A DNA stretch of 33,360 bases from Acidimicrobiales bacterium (GTDB taxonomy: Bacteria > Actinomycetota > Acidimicrobiia > Acidimicrobiales > Aldehydirespiratoraceae): the NCBI GenBank assembly GCA_029263195.1, contig JAJCXX010000072.1:1-33360 (forward strand), read 5' to 3'. Both the position numbers and the translations under genes were made by a program. Of this stretch, positions 31,539 through 33,360 are shown in pieces; position 1 is the stretch's first letter, and the number at the start of each line of letters is the position of its first letter. The notes under the pieces were generated by a model. It was not told the DNA's origin, searched no databases, and saw only the letters and a program-made list of their open reading frames with translations.

Positions 31539-31577
31539 ACCTTCCGAAGCTGAGGTAGTGGCAGACCGAGAGCAAGA

Positions 31578-31605
31578 AAGGGGGCAGTCCGGAGACTGCC
31601 CCCTT
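31578..31605 (-). terminator. Intrinsic terminator after the first WxL-like gene
   Basis: GGGGGCAGTC (31580-31589) and GACTGCCCCC (31594-31603) form a perfect 10-bp GC-rich stem with a CGGA loop, extended by two A-T pairs. On the minus strand it is followed by TTTCTTGCT. It lies 24 bases after the stop at 31629. It should end most transcripts of the first WxL gene before the three-gene operon. Confidence 0.85.
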
Positions 31606-31628
31606 CCTCAACTTTCAGCTCTTCGGTA

Positions 31629-33272
31629 TCAGAGGAGCGTCAGTACCAGAGCACCGGAGTAGGTGCCGGCACCGGCGCTGGCCGGAACACCGAGGTAGAG
31701 GGCGGCGTCACACGTGAATGTGCCACCGTCAGTGCCGGCTCCAGCGGAGCACAACACGTTGACTTCACCGAGTCCACCGAGGCCGTCAACACCGGCGAGG
31801 CCGGCGGCGACGAGCTGGGCGAGCCAGTCAGTGCTGTCAATGGCGTGGGATGCACCAGCGGTGACCGCAGCAACATCGCCAGCAATCTGCGCGTGGGCAA
31901 CGGCCGCGGATGGGGTCCATCCGAGGTTGTCGCCGGGGATGCAGAGAGCATCAGGCGTGCCGACGATGAATCCACAGTCGGGCACTGGCGGCAGCGGGCC
32001 AGGACCGTCGGGATCGGTGAACGGGCCACCGGGTGCCGAGAGGTCTGTGGCGTATGCCGACACGGTCCAACCAACGAGATCACCACGGGCGTTGGTGACG
32101 GTCATCTGGTTGAGGTTTCCGTCGGACGCTTCGGGTGCACCGCTGAGGGTGACGCCGGTCATCGAGACAAACTGGCTGGTCTGCTCGAGGGTGAGGGTCG
32201 AACCCGTGACAACGACGGTGATGACCTGGTTGAGTGAACACGCACCAGCGGTGGCGTCGCACAAGTTACCCAGGATCGTCAACGTGACGGTCACTTCGTT
32301 GGACACCAACGGATCAGTGTCGGAAACGGTGAAGCTGAACGAGTCAGACGTTGCCAACGGGTTGGTGTTGGTGTAAGTGGCAATACCACCGACGATGCCG
32401 ACGGTACCCGCAGTAGGAGCGGTTGCTCCGACTGCATAGCTGGCGACGTTGATGTTGCCATTGACGTCGGAGCACAGGGCGTTGAGGTCAACCACGGTTG
32501 CTTGTCCCGCACCGAGTGAGGTGCCCGTTCCGACGCAAACCGGAGCGGTCGGGGGAGCAACAACGGCCACCGTGTCGAACGGCAGCGCTATACCCGGAAT
32601 TGACGAGGTGCAGTCGTTGGGATCGAGCGGCAGCGAGCAGTCACCGGGGGTGACGTCGGTGAGCACGTTGACCGACTGGCCAGCGAAGCAGGTGAACACA
32701 ACGGTGATGATGCCACCGGCTACGAGAGCCGAGGTGACTGATCCACCGTCGCTGAGCTCGATGTCTCCACCGGTGGGCGTCCAAGTGGTCGCCGGGATGG
32801 TGATAGCGACAGCCAGAGGCGTGGCGGTTTCGTCGCCAGTTCCTGGTGTGCCGTCAGGGTCGCCGATAGTGGTAGCGCCGGTGAGCGGAACCGGTGCCAG
32901 AGTCTGAGACCCTTCAACCGTGTTGGTTCCGTCGAGGGTCACGACCATGTCGCCCGGGATGTTGTTCAAGCCAATGCTGAGAAGACCGAGGTTGTAACCA
33001 GCGATCAACACAGCCGACGGGAAGAAGGCATCCACGGAGGTGGTACCGGGCAAGGTAACGGTGTCGACACCGAGAGTTGCCGGGTTGGGTGTGGCGGTGC
33101 CCGTGTGAGTGAAATCGATGTCGGAGAACGTGCCGGTGGCGCTGTTCTGACATGAATTCGTCGTCACCTGAGCACCAGCGCTTGCCGGGCTGATGAATGT
33201 CCCTACGGACAACACAGCCGCTACAAGCGAGATGGTAAGCGCAACGCTAATGCGTCGCGTTCGTTTAGTCAT
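31629..33272 (-). CDS. Secreted WxL-like domain protein with inserted Ig/cadherin-like domain (paralogue A)
   Basis: The 547-residue protein has a signal peptide (near ASAGA|QVT). The N-terminal beta module (about 40-200) shares NTVEGSQ, DETATPL and TTWTPTG with the paralogue at 27950-29170. A domain of about 100 residues (about 236-335) looks like a bacterial Ig/cadherin-type repeat (VVDLNALCSDVNGNINVASYAV, GIATYTNTNPLATSDSFSFTVSDTD, EVTVTLTIL) and is missing in the paralogue. The C-terminal WxL-like module has DLVGWTVSAYATDL (W402-T-V404), CIPGDNLGW, GLGEVNVLC and ends AGTYSGALVLTLL. The ribosome site GGAGG lies about 10 bases before ATG 33272. It is monocistronic, with its own terminator, which suggests high expression. 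A cell-surface role is inferred from WxL biology. Confidence 0.65.
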   Translation of the reverse strand: MTKRTRRISVALTISLVAAVLSVGTFISPASAGAQVTTNSCQNSATGTFSDIDFTHTGTATPNPATLGVDTVTLPGTTSVDAFFPSAVLIAGYNLGLLSIGLNNIPGDMVVTLDGTNTVEGSQTLAPVPLTGATTIGDPDGTPGTGDETATPLAVAITIPATTWTPTGGDIELSDGGSVTSALVAGGIITVVFTCFAGQSVNVLTDVTPGDCSLPLDPNDCTSSIPGIALPFDTVAVVAPPTAPVCVGTGTSLGAGQATVVDLNALCSDVNGNINVASYAVGATAPTAGTVGIVGGIATYTNTNPLATSDSFSFTVSDTDPLVSNEVTVTLTILGNLCDATAGACSLNQVITVVVTGSTLTLEQTSQFVSMTGVTLSGAPEASDGNLNQMTVTNARGDLVGWTVSAYATDLSAPGGPFTDPDGPGPLPPVPDCGFIVGTPDALCIPGDNLGWTPSAAVAHAQIAGDVAAVTAGASHAIDSTDWLAQLVAAGLAGVDGLGGLGEVNVLCSAGAGTDGGTFTCDAALYLGVPASAGAGTYSGALVLTLL

Positions 33273-33339
33273 TGAAAAGTCCCTCCAAAAGAGAACAGAT
33301 TCTGAATTTCGTTTGACCCGACCGGGGTTCCGGAAACGG

Positions 33340-33352
33340 GGTGTATTACACC
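33340..33352. promoter_or_regulatory. Palindrome GGTGTA-T-TACACC upstream of the first WxL-like gene
   Basis: A perfect 6-bp inverted repeat with a one-base centre lies 68 bases before ATG 33272. A second short palindrome, TTCCGGAA, is at about 33328-33335. Either could be an operator for the gene. On the minus strand the sequence also holds TAATAC, a possible -10 box. The promoter may extend beyond the window edge. Confidence 0.3.
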
Positions 33353-33360
33353 AAGACCGG

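Overview
The window is about 33.4 kb of gene-dense, high-GC DNA with no rRNA, tRNA, CRISPR array or mobile element that I could see. Gene content suggests an actinobacterium, and I infer the class Acidimicrobiia. The grounds are a mycobacterial-type ald plus Lrp/AsnC pair, the long actinobacterial form of MenB, a MenJ-like reductase, a DUF4916 protein, an LCP protein, and many start codons that sit 6-7 nt after a TANNNT box (leaderless mRNAs). No marker gene fixes the taxonomy.

Layout. (1) 1-2953: end of an NrfD-like membrane subunit and a DMSO-reductase-family molybdoenzyme, probably the tail of a quinone-linked complex. (2) 2959-4671: an Lrp/AsnC regulator divergent from alanine dehydrogenase. 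(3) 4697-5604: an ABC-3 metal permease preceded by a possible short upstream ORF. (4) 5594-11129, minus strand: a YtcJ-type amidohydrolase, a DUF4916 protein, a His-tailed metal-ABC ATPase, a geranylgeranyl/menaquinone reductase and an amidohydrolase-2 protein, with three internal leaderless promoters. (5) 11248-12895, plus strand: a TauD/TfdA dioxygenase and uracil-DNA glycosylase, whose 3' end overlaps a pseudouridine synthase. (6) 12825-15765, minus strand: a small secreted partner, an HTTM-like membrane protein, menB and the pseudouridine synthase. (7) 15810-17530, plus strand: a secreted probable alpha/alpha-toroid protein coupled to a membrane protein. (8) 17533-21408: cell-envelope genes (LCP, an M23 endopeptidase with a 12-codon leaderless leader ORF, a DivIVA-like coiled-coil protein) and a PfkB kinase. 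(9) 21469-26543, minus strand: a complete branched-chain amino-acid-type ABC operon in the order livG-livF-livH-livM-binding lipoprotein. (10) 26602-27957: a degenerate GGDEF-like protein divergent from an alpha/beta hydrolase. (11) 27950-33272, minus strand: four secreted or membrane-anchored genes.

The strongest candidate for an undescribed system is region 11. Two paralogous secreted proteins end in a WxL-like domain. They sit with a DUF916-type (WxL-interacting) membrane protein and a further single-pass protein that has a neocarzinostatin-like ectodomain and a cytoplasmic tail of about 145 residues. The last three genes are joined by ATGA overlaps. The first WxL gene has its own strong ribosome site and intrinsic terminator, so it is probably made separately and in larger amounts. 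WxL/DUF916 loci are known from low-GC Gram-positives; this looks like a divergent high-GC version with a different membrane partner.

A second theme is menaquinone: menB, a MenJ-like reductase, a quinol-type NrfD subunit and an HTTM protein (the fold of vitamin K-dependent carboxylase) all occur within 16 kb.
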